Shown: one piece after another, positions 34,456 to 45,200 of the stretch | Position numbering within the stretch: position 1 is the stretch's first letter | Layout of the letters: every line of letters begins with the position of its first letter | Assembly: GCF_000691525.1 (NCBI RefSeq) | Contig: NZ_JMDW01000012.1 | Coordinates: forward strand, 62,001-126,000 | DNA from: Mycolicibacterium neoaurum ATCC 25795 | GTDB lineage: Bacteria; Actinomycetota; Actinomycetes; Mycobacteriales; Mycobacteriaceae | DNA length: 64,000 bases | Reading direction: 5' to 3' | Position numbers and translations under genes: made by a program | The notes under the pieces: model-generated | What the model saw: the letters and a program-made list of their open reading frames with translations, nothing else | Told to the model about the DNA's origin: nothing | Database searches by the model: none

Positions 34456-37400
34456 GTGTTCACCGACCCCGAGACCGAAGGCCTCGTGGTCTACAGCGCC
34501 TCCGACCTCGCGGCGGCCGCCCGGTGTGAATACGCGCTGCTGCGCTCCTTCGACGCCCAGCTCGGTCGCGGGCCGAAGATCTCCGGTGACGATGAACTGC
34601 TCGCGCGCACCGCCGATCTGGGCGACGACCACGAACAGCGCCACCTCGAGGCGCTGCGCGAGGATGTCGAGGTCACCGTGATCGGACGCCCGCGCTACAC
34701 GGTCGCGGGGCTCACCGCGGCCGCCGCCCAGACCATGGACGCCATCGAACGCCGCGCACCGGCGATCTATCAGGCCGCCATGTTCGACGGCCGGTTCGCC
34801 GGTTTCGCCGACTTTCTCACGCTGCAAGCCGGCCCCCGCGGCGGGCGCTACCGGCTGCGGGATACCAAGCTCGCCCGCTCGGTGAAGGTCGAGGCGCTGC
34901 TGCAGTTGGCGGCCTACGCCGACACCCTGGCCGCCGCCGGTGTCCCGGTCGCCGACGAGATCGACCTGTTGCTCGGCGACGGCGCGGTGGCCACCTACCG
35001 TGTCGACGAGCTGTTGCCGGTGTACCGACCGCGCCGCGCCGCACTGGAACGGCTGCTCGACGAGCATCTGGCCGGCGGCCGACCGGTGTCCTGGGCCGAC
35101 CTGCGCGTACGCGCCTGCTTCCGCTGCCCCGAGTGCAGCGTGCAGGTCAAGGACAGCGACGATCTGCTGTTGGTCGCCGGGATGCGGGTCAGCCAGCGAG
35201 CCCGACTGCTGGACGCCGGGATCACCACCGTGCACGAGTTGGCAGCCCATCAGGGCCCGGTTCCCGAACTGTCGGCACGGGCGGTCACCGCGCTGACCGC
35301 GCAGGCCCGGTTGCAGATCGCCGAACGCACCGACGGTAAGCCGCCCTATGAGATCGTCGACGCCCAACCGCTGATGGTGTTGCCCGACGCCGACAAGGGT
35401 GATCTGTTCTTCGACTTCGAGGGCGACCCGCTGTGGACCCGCAACGGTGTCGACTGGGGCCTGGAATACCTGTGGGGTGTGCTGACCGTCAACGATGAGT
35501 TCACCCCGCTGTGGGCGCATGACCGGGCAGCGGAAAAGCAGGCGTTGCAGGACTTCCTCGCCATGGTCCGCAAACGGCGCAAGCGCTATCCGAACATGCA
35601 CATCTACCACTACGCGGCATATGAGAAGAGCACGCTGCTGCGGCTGGCCGGCCGCTACGGAGTCGGCGAGGACGATATCGACGACCTGTTGCGCAACGGG
35701 GTGCTCGTCGATCTGTACCCGTTGGTGCGCAAGAGCATTCGGGTCGGCACCGAGAGTTACAGCATCAAGTACCTGGAACCGCTCTACATGGGCAACGAAC
35801 TGCGTGATGGTGAGGTCACCACCGCCACCGATTCGATCACCCAGTACGCGAAGTTCTGCGCCCTCAACGCCGACGGGCGCGAGGCCGACGCCGAGATCGT
35901 GCTCAAACAGATCGAGGACTACAACCGCTACGACTGCCGCTCGACACGACGGCTGCGGGACTGGTTGGTGGCCCGCGCCATCGAATCCGCGGTGCCCCCA
36001 CGCGGCCCGCAACCCGTGCGCGACAACGGATCCCAGGCCGGATCCCAGGCCGGCTCCCAGAACGCCGTCACCGTCGCCGACGCGACCGACCGCGCGCTGC
36101 TGAAGTTCGCCGGAGACAACACGGCCGAGCGCAACGCCGAGCAGACCGCGGTGGCCATGATCGCCGCCGCCCGCGGTTATCACAAACGCGAGGACAAACC
36201 GTTCTGGTGGTCGCATTTCGACCGAGTCAACAACCCGGTCGACGAATGGTCGGACAACAGCGACGTGTTCGTCGCCGAGACGGCCGAGATCATCGCCGAC
36301 TGGCACACCCCGCCGCGAGCACGCAAGCCGCAGCGACATATTCGGCTCACCGGCGAACTCGCCAACGGCGAGCTGTGCCGGGAGATGTTCGCCCTGTACG
36401 ACCCGCCGTCGCCGGCCGGATTGTCCGAGGACCCCGACCGTCGCGCCTTCGGCAACGTCGTCGTCACCGAGTGTGACAACCCGGAGGCACCGACGGCCGT
36501 CGTCGTGGTCGAGAAGCACAGCGAACCGTTCGACAGGCTGCCGTTCGCTCTCACCCCGCCTGGGCCCATCAACACCAAACCGCTGCAGGAGTCGATCGCG
36601 GACACCGCGGCGATGGTGGCCACCGGGCTGCCGACGTTGCCCCCGACCGCCGTCACCGACATCCTGTTACGCCGCCCGCCGCGCACCCGCAGCGGCGGGC
36701 CACTCCCCCGCACCGAGGACGTCTGCGCCGATATCACCGCCGCGCTGCTGGATCTCGACTCGTCCTACCTGGCCGTGCACGGCCCACCGGGAACCGGTAA
36801 GACCTACACCTCGGCGGCGGTGATCGCCCGGTTGGTCGACGAGCACGGTTGGCGGATCGGTGTGGTGGCCCAGTCCCATGCCGTGGTGGAGAACCTGCTG
36901 GGCGGGGTCATCGATGCCGGTGTGAACGCCGAGCGGGTCGGCAAGAAGAAAAGCCCGGACCGCCCGTGGCGCGAGATCGCCGAGAAGGACTACCCGGCGT
37001 TCGTCGCCGAGACGCCAGGATGCGTCATCGGCGGCACCGCCTGGGATTTCGCAAATCCATCGCGGATCCCGCGGGGTGCGCTCGACCTGCTGGTCATCGA
37101 GGAGGCCGGCCAGTACAGCCTGGCCAACACCATCGCCGTCGCCTCTGCCGCGCGCACCCTGCTGCTGCTCGGCGACCCGCAGCAGCTACCGCAGGTCAGC
37201 CAGGGCACCCACCCCGAGCCGGTCGACGGTTCGGCGCTGGGCTGGCTGGTGGACGGCCACGCCACCCTGCCCGAGGAGCGCGGCTACTTCCTGGACCGCT
37301 CCTTCCGGATGCACCCGGCGGTGTGCGGGCCGGTGTCGCGACTGTCCTACGACGGGCGGCTACAGGCTCAGGAGGAGGTCAGCGGGGCCCGCAGGCTGGC

Positions 37401-37890
37401 CGGCGTGCAACCCGGCGTGCATGTGCTGACGGTCGAGCACACCGGCAACTCCACCGACAGCCCGGAGGAAGCCGATGCGATCATCGCCGAGATCACGTCC
37501 AGGCTCGGCAGTGAATGGACCGACGAAAAGGGCACCACCGCATTGGATCAGCGGCACGTCCTGGTGGTGACCCCGTATAACGCACAGGTCGTGACACTTC
37601 GCCGCAAACTCGACGCCGTCGGGCTCGACGGGGTCGAGGCGGGCACGGTGGACAAGTTCCAGGGCCGCCAGGCGGCGCTGGTGTTCGTGTCGATGACGGC
37701 CTCCTCGGCCGATGACGTCCCGCGCGGAGTGTCCTTCCTGCTCAACCGCAACCGCCTCAACGTCGCGATAAGCCGAGCCAAGTACGCCGCGGTGATCGTG
37801 CGCTCGGCGACGCTGACCGACTACCTTCCCGCCACCCCCGCCGGTCTGATCGAACTCGGTGCCTTCCTGGCGCTCACCGATCCGGTGTAG
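34456..37890 (+). CDS. TM0106-type RecB-like nuclease fused to an SF1 (Dna2/Upf1-like) helicase
   Basis: 1144 residues. N-terminal PD-(D/E)xK nuclease region (about 10-180; YRLRDTKLARSVKVEALLQLAAYAD). Next is a helix-hairpin region, an RNase H-like/DnaQ-type domain (LFFDFEGDP near 317; HIYHYAAYEKSTLL; NRYDCRSTRRLRDWL) and then a superfamily 1 helicase with Walker A GPPGTGKT, Walker B VIEEAGQ, GDPQQLPQ, the FQGRQ region and a C-terminal NVAISRAK motif VI. Short tandem Ser-Gln-Ala-Gly units near residue 525 form a linker. Ortholog of Rv1251c. Predicted DNA or RNA processing enzyme; physiological role not established. Confidence 0.88.
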   Translation: MFTDPETEGLVVYSASDLAAAARCEYALLRSFDAQLGRGPKISGDDELLARTADLGDDHEQRHLEALREDVEVTVIGRPRYTVAGLTAAAAQTMDAIERRAPAIYQAAMFDGRFAGFADFLTLQAGPRGGRYRLRDTKLARSVKVEALLQLAAYADTLAAAGVPVADEIDLLLGDGAVATYRVDELLPVYRPRRAALERLLDEHLAGGRPVSWADLRVRACFRCPECSVQVKDSDDLLLVAGMRVSQRARLLDAGITTVHELAAHQGPVPELSARAVTALTAQARLQIAERTDGKPPYEIVDAQPLMVLPDADKGDLFFDFEGDPLWTRNGVDWGLEYLWGVLTVNDEFTPLWAHDRAAEKQALQDFLAMVRKRRKRYPNMHIYHYAAYEKSTLLRLAGRYGVGEDDIDDLLRNGVLVDLYPLVRKSIRVGTESYSIKYLEPLYMGNELRDGEVTTATDSITQYAKFCALNADGREADAEIVLKQIEDYNRYDCRSTRRLRDWLVARAIESAVPPRGPQPVRDNGSQAGSQAGSQNAVTVADATDRALLKFAGDNTAERNAEQTAVAMIAAARGYHKREDKPFWWSHFDRVNNPVDEWSDNSDVFVAETAEIIADWHTPPRARKPQRHIRLTGELANGELCREMFALYDPPSPAGLSEDPDRRAFGNVVVTECDNPEAPTAVVVVEKHSEPFDRLPFALTPPGPINTKPLQESIADTAAMVATGLPTLPPTAVTDILLRRPPRTRSGGPLPRTEDVCADITAALLDLDSSYLAVHGPPGTGKTYTSAAVIARLVDEHGWRIGVVAQSHAVVENLLGGVIDAGVNAERVGKKKSPDRPWREIAEKDYPAFVAETPGCVIGGTAWDFANPSRIPRGALDLLVIEEAGQYSLANTIAVASAARTLLLLGDPQQLPQVSQGTHPEPVDGSALGWLVDGHATLPEERGYFLDRSFRMHPAVCGPVSRLSYDGRLQAQEEVSGARRLAGVQPGVHVLTVEHTGNSTDSPEEADAIIAEITSRLGSEWTDEKGTTALDQRHVLVVTPYNAQVVTLRRKLDAVGLDGVEAGTVDKFQGRQAALVFVSMTASSADDVPRGVSFLLNRNRLNVAISRAKYAAVIVRSATLTDYLPATPAGLIELGAFLALTDPV
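36027..36060 (+). repeat. 12-base tandem repeat in the nuclease-helicase linker
   Basis: About three copies of ggatcccaggcc-like units encode GSQA-GSQA-GSQ in the spacer between the DnaQ-like and helicase parts. Confidence 0.6.
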
Positions 37891-37904
37891 CCACCGGCGA
37901 CGGG

Positions 37905-39794
37905 TCAGTCCCCGCGGGAGTGCCTGCCCCGCGCGGGGCGCGCCGCCGGCATGTTCGACCAGTCCTCGGCCGGTGCGGACGACGGGTCGTCGACGCGGTG
38001 CGCGCTCAGCAGTCCGCCGGACGCCGAATCCCCGGTGTCACCGTGCCTCAGGCTCAGCTGATCGGTCGCCGAGTCATCGCCCGCAACAACGTCATCGGCC
38101 GACTCGTCGGCGAACTCCTCGGTGACGGCGGGCACGATATCGGTCGGCATATCGTCACCGTCGTGCGGATCCGAGACCGTCCACTCGATGTATTCGTCGT
38201 CGGCGTAGTCGTCGTCGTAATCGTCGTAGTGGTCACCATCGGCCCAGTCCTCACCGAGGGAATGCTGGTCGGCCAGCGGTGTCGCCGCGAGCGGATGGTC
38301 GGGCACCACGTCGTCGCGGTCCTCGCCGCGCAGGAAGATCGCCCCCACCACCCCGAACAACGCGATGAAGGCCGGCAACAGCAGCGACTGGGCCAGCGCC
38401 GCCGAAAACGGCGCCTCGAGGAAGGACGGCAGATCCGGGGCCGGGCCCTCGCCGGAGACCGGTTGCCCGCCGCCACCCAGCTCGGCTCCGATCCGGCTGG
38501 TCATGAAGGCCGCCATCGCGGCGCTGCCGAGCACCGCGCCGACCTGACGGGTGCTGTTGTAAACCCCCGACCCCGCACCGGCCGACTCGGGCGGCAGATT
38601 GCGGGTGGCGGTCGCGGCCAACGGTGACCAGACGAACGCCATACCGACACCCATGACCGTCAGCGGTAGCAGCAACCGCCAGATCGCGGTTGCCGGCGTC
38701 ATCTCGAACGACAACCAGGTCAGCCCGATGGCCAGCAGCGAGAACCCGAAGCCGATGATCGGCGTCGGATGCTTGCGGTCGACCATGCGACCGACGAACG
38801 GGGCCAGCGCACCCGACGCGATCGCCATCGGCGCGGTCAGCAGGGCCGATCGGGTGTAGGACAACCCGAGCACCACCGGGGCGTAGAACATCACCGGCAG
38901 GATCATCGCGGTGACGGTGAAGCTAATGACGGCGACGCCGACGGTCGAGAGGGTGAAATCGCGGTCGGCGAAGATGCGCAGCGGGATCAGCGGTTCCCGC
39001 GGGTTCACCGACTGCCAATAGACGAAGCCCACCAGGAACGCGCAGCCGAGGGCCATGGTCGCCCAGATCCAGGGGGCCCAGTCGTGGGACTGTCCCTCCT
39101 GCAGACCGAAGACGATGAAGAACATCGCCAGCCCGGACAGCGCCACCCCGAGCAGATCGAAATCGTGCCGCTCGGTGGGCAACGACGGAACCAGCCACAT
39201 CGCCAACCCGATACCGATGATGCCGATGGGCACGTTGACGAAGAAGATCCACTGCCAGCCCAGGCCGTCGATGAGCACCCCGCCGGCGATCGGCCCCACC
39301 AGGGTCGCCACCCCGGCCGTGGCACCCCACACGCTCATGGCGACGCCGCGGCGCGCGGCCGGGAACAGCCGGGTGATCGTGGACAGCGTCTGCGGGGTCA
39401 GCAGCGCCGCACCCAGACCCTGCACGACGCGGGCCGCGATCAGCATCTCGATCGACCCGGCCAACCCGCACCACAGCGATGCGGCGGTGAACACGCCGAG
39501 GCCGATCAGGTAGAGGTTCTTGGGCCCGAACCGGTCGCCCAGGCGCCCGGCCACCAGCAACGGGACGGCGTAGGCCAGTAGGTAGGCGCTGGTCACCCAG
39601 ATGACGCCGTCGTAGTCGGTGCCCAGCGCGTCCATGATCGGCTTGTTCGCGATCGCGACGATCGTGGAGTCGACCAAGATCATGAAGAAGCCGACCAGCA
39701 TCGCCCACAGGGCGTGCCACGGGTTGGCGGGGCGGGCCTGCCCGGTCATCCGGGAGGCCGAGGGTGATCGGCGATCAGTGGGGTTCTCGAACAT
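37905..39794 (-). CDS. DHA2 (EmrB/QacA) family MFS drug transporter (Rv1250 type)
   Basis: 629 residues, fourteen predicted helices. MLVGFFMILVDSTIVAIANKPIMDALG is the DHA2 motif D1 region and GRLGDRFGPK the motif A. The membrane part ends near residue 490. The remaining about 140 residues are a cytosolic, strongly acidic Asp/Glu/Tyr-rich tail, unusual for this family. Proton-driven export of amphipathic drugs is expected. The ATG lies 89 bases after the Bcr-type pump stop on the same strand. Convergent with the nuclease-helicase gene. Confidence 0.9.
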   Translation of the reverse strand: MFENPTDRRSPSASRMTGQARPANPWHALWAMLVGFFMILVDSTIVAIANKPIMDALGTDYDGVIWVTSAYLLAYAVPLLVAGRLGDRFGPKNLYLIGLGVFTAASLWCGLAGSIEMLIAARVVQGLGAALLTPQTLSTITRLFPAARRGVAMSVWGATAGVATLVGPIAGGVLIDGLGWQWIFFVNVPIGIIGIGLAMWLVPSLPTERHDFDLLGVALSGLAMFFIVFGLQEGQSHDWAPWIWATMALGCAFLVGFVYWQSVNPREPLIPLRIFADRDFTLSTVGVAVISFTVTAMILPVMFYAPVVLGLSYTRSALLTAPMAIASGALAPFVGRMVDRKHPTPIIGFGFSLLAIGLTWLSFEMTPATAIWRLLLPLTVMGVGMAFVWSPLAATATRNLPPESAGAGSGVYNSTRQVGAVLGSAAMAAFMTSRIGAELGGGGQPVSGEGPAPDLPSFLEAPFSAALAQSLLLPAFIALFGVVGAIFLRGEDRDDVVPDHPLAATPLADQHSLGEDWADGDHYDDYDDDYADDEYIEWTVSDPHDGDDMPTDIVPAVTEEFADESADDVVAGDDSATDQLSLRHGDTGDSASGGLLSAHRVDDPSSAPAEDWSNMPAARPARGRHSRGD

Positions 39795-39817
39795 CTACTC
39801 GTCATCGGGGGTGTGGC

Positions 39818-39843
39818 GACCGGACCGACGGTACGGTCCGGCC
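39818..39843 (-). terminator. Inverted repeat between two efflux-pump genes
   Basis: Ten-base arms (39818-39827 and 39834-39843, nine of ten paired) around a six-base centre in the 89-base gap. It could terminate the upstream pump transcript or act as an operator for the DHA2 pump. No U-tract follows. Confidence 0.4.
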
Positions 39844-39883
39844 CGTTTCCCGACAAGTCGGGTCGGATCGTCGAGATCCTCGG

Positions 39884-41131
39884 TCAGACAGTATCGGTCG
39901 CGATCGCGGCCGACGACGCCGATCCGTCCTGCCGGGTCGGCGCGCCGACGGTCAACAATCCGACCAGCGCGACACCCGATCCCGCCAACATCACCAGGGC
40001 GAGGGCGAATTCGCTGTTGCCGAGCACCCCGACCAAGGGGGCCACGGCCGCACCGATACCGAACTGGGCGGCACCCAGCAACGCCGCCGAGGTACCCGCT
40101 GCTTCGGCGTGCCGCGACAGCGCCACCGCCGGCGCGTTGGGCAGCACCAGTCCCATCGCCCCGAGGATCACCATGACCGGTACCAGGAATCCGGTCAGGC
40201 CGGCCACGCCGGTGAACGCCAGCGCGATGAACACGACGCCCGCCACCACCGACACACCGAGGGCGGCGACCATGATCTGCTGCGGGGCGAACCGGCGCAG
40301 CAGCACGACATTGAACTGGGTGGAGCCGATCAGGACAACCGCGCCGCCGGCGAACACCAACGCGAACATCTGCTGATTCAGCCCGTAGTCACCCTGCAGG
40401 ACGAAGGGCGCGGCCGAGATGTAGCCGAACAGCCCGGCCATGCTCAATCCCGCGACAGCGACCAGCGTCACGAAGCGCGGGTCGCGCAAGAGACCGGCAT
40501 AGGTGCGCGCGATCCCACGCACCCGTAAGGGGCGCCGGTGGCCGACGGGCAGGGTCTCGGGCAGGGCCAGCGCCGCCAGCAGCAGGAGTCCGGCGGCAAG
40601 CACGACCAGCACCGCGAAAACCCAGTGCCAGGAGGCGTGCAGCAGCACCGCCGCGCCGAGGGACGGCGCGATCACCGGTGCAACCCCGAGCACCAGGATC
40701 AGCCGCGACATCACCGTCGCCGCGACATTGTCGACGTAGAGGTCACCGACCACCGCGACCGCCACCACCGAGGCGGCGGCGGCGCCGAAACCCTGCAGCA
40801 CGCGGCCGGTGCCCAGCACCGCGATATTCGGGGCGAACAGACAGATCAGCGACGCCACGATGTGGATGCCGATACCCGCCATCAGCGGCACCCGTCGGCC
40901 CAACGAATCCGACAGCGGGCCGATGACCAGCTGGCCGATGGCCAGCCCCGCCAGTGTCCCGGTGAGGGTGAGCTGCACCATCGAGGAGGACACGGTGAGG
41001 TCCTGCGCGATCCGCGGCAGCGCGGGTAGGTACATGTCGATGGTCAGCGGCCCGAGCGCCACCATCAGTCCGAGCACCGCGATCATCCGCAGCCGGTTCG
41101 GCGCACCATCCGTTCGGGTCTCGGTTGTCAC
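39884..41131 (-). CDS. Bcr/CflA family MFS multidrug transporter
   Basis: 415 residues from the chosen GTG, twelve helices. The segment MVALGPLTIDMYLPALPRIAQDL is the signature of Bcr/CflA pumps, followed by motif A GPLSDSLGRRVPLM and motif C in helix 5 (VLGVAPVIAPSLGA). Family substrates include bicyclomycin, chloramphenicol and sulfonamides. Upstream starts (TTG 41164, GTG 41149) lack a ribosome site; GTG 41131 starts MTTETRTDG and is preferred but uncertain. No counterpart at this position in M. tuberculosis as recalled, so it looks like an added gene next to the DHA2 pump. Confidence 0.85.
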   Translation of the reverse strand: MTTETRTDGAPNRLRMIAVLGLMVALGPLTIDMYLPALPRIAQDLTVSSSMVQLTLTGTLAGLAIGQLVIGPLSDSLGRRVPLMAGIGIHIVASLICLFAPNIAVLGTGRVLQGFGAAAASVVAVAVVGDLYVDNVAATVMSRLILVLGVAPVIAPSLGAAVLLHASWHWVFAVLVVLAAGLLLLAALALPETLPVGHRRPLRVRGIARTYAGLLRDPRFVTLVAVAGLSMAGLFGYISAAPFVLQGDYGLNQQMFALVFAGGAVVLIGSTQFNVVLLRRFAPQQIMVAALGVSVVAGVVFIALAFTGVAGLTGFLVPVMVILGAMGLVLPNAPAVALSRHAEAAGTSAALLGAAQFGIGAAVAPLVGVLGNSEFALALVMLAGSGVALVGLLTVGAPTRQDGSASSAAIATDTV

Positions 41132-41337
41132 GGTCGGCGATGGTGTCACGGCTAGGCACAGCAACGCACGTCGGTTTTTTCTTCCCGGCCAGCACGACTC
41201 ACCCGACGGTGGTCGGTGCTCACCGTCGCGGGCGCGCCGGGCACCAGACCGCCATCCCAGACGTTGAACGCACGTTAACCTGGGTATTCGACAGGCAACC
41301 CCGGGAATGACCCGAGGATGCGAAGGGAAGTGCGCCG

Positions 41338-42087
41338 ATGAACGCCCGCTCCAGCAAGAACCTGCCAGCCACCCGCGACGGCGTCGACGAGGATCCCAGC
41401 GCCGCCGCCAAGGCGCTGTCCCAGATATTGGAGCGCAGCACCCGTCTGCAGGGGCCCGCCGTCACCGCGTACGTGCAGCGGCTGCGCAACCAGCGTCCCG
41501 ACGCCACCCCTGCCGAGATCATCACCGCGTGTGAGAAGCACTACCTGGCCGCGGTGATGGCCTCGGGGGCCGCGGTCGGGTCTGCCGCGGCGTTCCCCGG
41601 TATCGGCACGCTGGCCGCGCTGTCCGCGGTGGCCGGTGAGACGGTGGTGTTCCTTGAGGCGACCGCGGTGTTCGCGCTGGCGGTCGCCGAAGTACACGGC
41701 ATTCCCGCCGATCATCGCGAGCGGCGGCGCGCGCTGGTTCTCTCGGTGTTGGTCGGTGAGGACGGTAAGGGGGCGGTCGCCGACCTGGTCGGCGGCGGAC
41801 GTACTAGCGGCGCCTGGATCTCCGATGGCGCGGCCACCCTGCCGCTGCCGGTGGTGTCCCAGCTGAACAACCGGCTGGTCAAATATTTCGTCAAGAAGTA
41901 CGCGCTCAAGCGCGGAGCGCTGGCGTTCGGCAAGATGCTCCCCGTCGGCGTGGGTGCCGTCGTCGGCGGGATGGGTAATCGGCTCATGGGCAAGAAGATC
42001 GTCGGCAACGCCCGGCAGGCGTTCGGAAAACCGCCCGCGCGCTGGCCATCGACACTGCACGTGCTCCCTGCGGCTAACTCCGAGTGA
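41338..42087 (+). CDS. Conserved membrane protein (Rv1249c type)
   Basis: 249 residues. A charged N-terminal 60 residues precede a hydrophobic Ala/Gly-rich stretch (about 70-120: two close helices, AVMASGAAVGSAAAFPGIGT and VVFLEATAVFALAVAEV), a soluble middle and a weaker hydrophobic Gly-rich segment near 205-222. GAAGGGAAG precedes the ATG. It lies directly upstream of kgd on the same strand, as in M. tuberculosis. No recognised catalytic motif. The 170 bases before it hold an A/T-richer promoter region without a clear operator. Confidence 0.78.
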   Translation: MNARSSKNLPATRDGVDEDPSAAAKALSQILERSTRLQGPAVTAYVQRLRNQRPDATPAEIITACEKHYLAAVMASGAAVGSAAAFPGIGTLAALSAVAGETVVFLEATAVFALAVAEVHGIPADHRERRRALVLSVLVGEDGKGAVADLVGGGRTSGAWISDGAATLPLPVVSQLNNRLVKYFVKKYALKRGALAFGKMLPVGVGAVVGGMGNRLMGKKIVGNARQAFGKPPARWPSTLHVLPAANSE

Positions 42088-42229
42088 CAAGTCCCACTCT
42101 CATGGTGGGGGTGTGTTCCGAGGCGTAGCCTTTAGGGCGGCAAAACGCGGGTAACCGCATTAATCCAGGGGGCGGGTGGCGTAGCACGACGCCTGCCGTG
42201 AGCAGATGGAATCGAGGCGAAAAGCTGCT

Positions 42230-45200
42230 GTGAGCAGTGCACCTTCACCCTTCGGACAAAATGAGTGGCTCGTCGAAGAGATGTATCGCAAGTTCCGCGA
42301 GGATCCTTCGTCGGTGGATTCGAGTTGGCACGAGTTCCTCGTGGACTACGCGCCCGAACCGGTCGACGGGAGCAGCGAGTCCGCCAAGAGCGCAGCACCG
42401 GCCCAGACCACCACCAAGACCCAGACCAGCAAGACCCAGACCAGCAAGCCCGCTCCGTCCTCGAACGGCTCCGCCCCCACCAAGCCGGCTCCCTCCACCG
42501 ACAAGCCCGCGGCCAAGTCGGACACCAGGCCTGCCGAGAAGCCCACCCAGAAGCCGGCAGAAAAGCCAGCCGCGAAGCCGGAGGCGAAGGCCGAACCGGC
42601 CAAGCCCAAGACGCCGCCTGCCGCGCCGGCCACCGATGACCAGACCGCCGTCCTGCGGGGCGCGGCCGCCGCCGTCGTCAAGAACATGAACTTCTCGCTG
42701 GAGGTGCCCACCGCCACCAGCGTGCGGGCCATTCCGGCCAAGGCGATGATCGACAACCGCGTGGTCATCAACAACCACCTCAAGCGCACCCGCGGCGGCA
42801 AGATCAGCTTCACCCACCTTCTCGGCTACGCCATCGTGCAGGCGGTCAAGAAGTTCCCCAACATGAACCGGCACTTCGCCGAGGTCGACGGAAAGCCCAA
42901 TGTGGTCACCCCGGCACATACCAATCTCGGTCTGGCCATCGACCTCGCGGGCAAGGACGGGAACCGCTCGCTGGTGGTCGCCGCCATCAAGAAGTGCGAG
43001 ACGATGGGCTTCGGGCAGTTCATCGCCGCCTACGAGGACATCGTCCGGCGTGCGCGCGACGGCAAGCTGACCGCCGAGGACTTCGCCGGTGTCACCATCT
43101 CGCTGACCAACCCGGGCACCATCGGCACGGTGCACTCGGTGCCGCGACTGATGCGCGGTCAGGGTGCCATCATCGGCGCCGGCGCCATGGAATACCCCGC
43201 CGAGTTCCAGGGTGCCTCCGAGGAGCGCATCGCCGAACTCGGTGTCGGCAAGCTGATCACGCTCACGTCGACCTATGACCACCGCATCATCCAGGGTGCG
43301 GAGTCCGGCGATTTCCTGCGCACCATCCACACCCTGCTGCTCGACGACGAGTTCTACGACGAGATCTTCCGCGAACTGGGTATCCCCTATGAGCCGGTCC
43401 GGTGGCGCACCGACAACCCGGACTCGATCTTCGACAAGAACGCCCGGATCATCGAGTTGATCGCGGCCTACCGCAACCGCGGACACCTGATGGCCGATAT
43501 CGACCCGCTGCGGCTGGACAAGAGCCGGTTCCGCAGCCACCCCGATCTCGACGTACTGACCCACGGACTGACGCTGTGGGATCTGGACCGCGAGTTCAAG
43601 GTCGACGGGTTCGCCGGGGCCGAGTACAAGAAGCTGCGCGATGTGCTCTCGGTGCTGCGTGATGCCTACTGCCGCCACGTCGGTGTCGAGTACACCCACA
43701 TCCTGGAACCCGAGCAGCAGCGCTGGATCCAGGAGCGCGTGGAGACCAAGCACGACAAGCCGACGGTCGCCGAGCAGAAGTACATCCTGAGCAAGCTCAA
43801 CGCCGCAGAGGCCTTCGAGACCTTCCTGCAGACCAAATACGTCGGGCAGAAGCGTTTCTCGCTGGAGGGCGCGGAAACCGTCATCCCGATGATGGATGCC
43901 GCCATCGACCAGGCCGCCGAGCATGGTCTCGACGAGGTCGTCATCGGTATGCCGCACCGCGGCAGGCTCAACGTGCTGGCCAATATCGTCGGCAAGCCCT
44001 ACAGCCAGATCTTCAGCGAGTTCGAGGGCAACCTGAACCCGAGCCAAGCCCACGGTTCCGGTGACGTGAAGTACCACCTCGGGGCCACCGGCACCTACCT
44101 GCAGATGTTCGGCGACAACGATATTGCCGTCTCGCTGGTCGCCAACCCCAGCCACCTGGAGGCCGTCGACCCGGTCCTGGAGGGGCTGGTCCGGGCCAAG
44201 CAGGACATGATCGACTTCGCAAACGACAACGAGCATCCGGCGTTCTCGGTGGTGCCGATGATGCTGCACGGTGATGCCGCCTTCGCCGGCCAGGGTGTGG
44301 TCGCCGAGACGCTGAACCTGGCGCTGCTGCGCGGGTATCGCACCGGCGGCACCATCCACATCATCGTCAACAACCAGATCGGCTTCACCACCTCGCCGCA
44401 CGACTCGCGCTCCAGCGAGTACTGCACCGACGTGGCCAAGATGGTCGGCGCGCCGATCTTCCACGTCAACGGTGATGATCCCGAGGCGTGTGTGTGGGTG
44501 GCCAAGCTGGCCATGGACTTCCGCCAGAAGTTCAACAAGGACGTCGTCATCGACATGTTGTGTTACCGCCGCCGCGGCCACAACGAGGGTGACGACCCGT
44601 CGATGACCCAGCCCGGTATGTACGACGTCATCGACACCAAGCGCGGTGTCCGCAAGTCCTACACCGAAGCCCTCATCGGCCGTGGTGACATCTCGATGAA
44701 GGAGGCCGAGGACGCGCTGCGCGACTACCAGGGCCAACTGGAGCGGGTGTTCAACGAGGTCCGCGAGCTGGAGAAGCACGAGATCGAGCCGAGCGAATCG
44801 GTGGAGGCCGACCAGCAGACACCCAAGGGCCTCAACACCGCGGTCGACAAGTCCGTGCTGGCCCGCATCGGCGACGCCCACCTGGCCGTACCGGAGGGCT
44901 TCAACGTGCACCCGCGCGTGCAGCCCGTGCTCGACAAGCGTCGCGAGATGGCCTACGAGGGCAAGGTCGACTGGGCGTTCGGCGAACTGCTGGCCATCGG
45001 ATCGCTTGTCTCCGAAGGCAAGACGGTCCGGCTGACCGGCCAGGACGTGCGCCGCGGTACCTTCACCCAGCGGCACGCGGTGATCATCGACCGCAAGACC
45101 GGTGCGGAGTTCACCCCGATCGATCTGCTGACCACCGACGCCGACGGCAACCCCAACGGCGGCCGGCTCGAGGTGTACGACTCCGCGCTGTCGGAATTCG

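Noticed and set aside
34267..36519. 750-codon open frame opposite the nuclease-helicase
   Set aside because: Same effect; no recognisable domains and overlaps a clear gene.
42088..42229. Hairpin CCCAC...GTGGG upstream of kgd
   Set aside because: Five-base stem only; not distinguishable from chance at this GC content.
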